Below are positions 14,888-14,959 of a stretch of 14,959 nucleotides of DNA, piece after piece. Location of the stretch: NCBI GenBank assembly GCA_030830285.1, contig JAURNF010000047.1, forward strand, positions 1 to 14,959, read 5' to 3'. Every line of letters starts with the position of its first letter. The stretch's first letter is position 1. Under the pieces are notes generated by a model that was not told the DNA's origin, made no database searches, and saw only the letters and a list, made by a program, of their open reading frames with translations. The stretch comes from Candidatus Kapaibacterium sp. (GTDB lineage: Bacteria > Bacteroidota > Ignavibacteria > Kapaibacteriales > Kapaibacteriaceae). A program made the translations under genes and the position numbers.

Positions 14888-14916
14888 TTGATAGTCGCCC
14901 CCTAGCCGTCTAATTT
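14888..14916 (+). promoter_or_regulatory. Housekeeping-type promoter upstream of CIRCE
   Basis: TTGATA (5 of 6 to the -35 consensus) is followed, after a 17-base spacer, by TAATTT. The latter also resembles the Bacteroidota -7 element TAnnTTTG (TAATTTCG, 5 of 6 fixed bases). Transcription would start near 14922, putting CIRCE in the early leader, its usual place. Confidence 0.45.
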
Positions 14917-14935
14917 CGCGTCCCCATCGATGATG

Positions 14936-14959
14936 TTAGAACTCACACACGAAGAGTGC
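14936..14959 (+). promoter_or_regulatory. CIRCE operator (HrcA binding site), cut by the window end
   Basis: TTAGAACTC, nine bases, then GAGTGC at the last base of the window. The CIRCE consensus is TTAGCACTC-N9-GAGTGCTAA, so 14 of the 15 visible arm positions match (one A for C) and the spacing is exact. The missing TAA would fall just outside. HrcA represses chaperone genes through this element, so groES/groEL, hrcA or dnaK should begin immediately downstream. Confidence 0.8.

Noticed and set aside
14930..14959. Short open frame at the right edge (MMLELTHEEC)
   Set aside because: It coincides with the CIRCE operator, which explains the bases better.
1..14959. Mobile elements, CRISPR arrays, tRNA or rRNA genes
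   Set aside because: No transposase or integrase motifs, regular spaced repeats, or tRNA-like cloverleaf segments were seen on either strand.

Overview
The window looks like a chromosomal segment from a moderately GC-rich, Gram-negative bacterium of the Bacteroidota/Chlorobi/Ignavibacteria assemblage. A Kapabacteria-like lineage is my best guess, held loosely. The strongest lineage clue is a secreted subtilase ending in a type IX secretion (T9SS) sorting domain. Two lipoproteins with clear lipoboxes, a MlaE permease and an almost complete CIRCE element at the right edge fit the same picture. I see no tRNA, rRNA, CRISPR array, transposase or phage gene.

Region 1 (1-362): the 5' part of a lipoprotein gene runs off the left edge on the minus strand. 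A short divergent intergenic region follows.

Region 2 (363-5635): a tightly packed plus-strand operon of seven genes. In order they encode an AhpD-like peroxidase-like protein, the radical SAM protein ArsS, a Tag-type 3-methyladenine glycosylase, a CrtZ-like di-iron hydroxylase, an rSAM-associated (DUF2064/CofC-like) transferase, an FAD/NAD(P) oxidoreductase and a NapH/NosR-like membrane ferredoxin. Four junctions overlap by 1-4 bases (ATGA or TGATG). The peroxidase, ArsS and transferase are the known arsenosugar-biosynthesis set. The glycosylase, the hydroxylase and the two-gene electron-transfer module are the unexpected additions, and they make this the most interesting part of the window. 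No arsM is visible.

Region 3 (5626-8357, minus): a YbdK-type carboxylate-amine ligase (GCS2 family) followed closely by an exported S10 serine carboxypeptidase, whose 3' end overlaps the end of the arsenosugar operon.

Region 4 (8447-9627, plus): two adjacent genes of unknown function. One product is probably soluble. The other is an exported Gly/Arg/Ser-rich protein with one membrane anchor.

Region 5 (9659-13018, minus): a large secreted S8 protease with Asp-box repeats, an Ig-like domain and a T9SS tail. It is divergent from a Spy/CpxP-like helical lipoprotein (13232-13972).

Region 6 (13993-14959, plus): a strong terminator hairpin that reaches almost to the start of a mlaE permease gene, then a regulatory region with two palindromes, a sigma-54-like site, a sigma-70-like promoter and a CIRCE operator cut by the window end. 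This implies that a heat-shock chaperone gene (groES/groEL, hrcA or dnaK) starts just outside.
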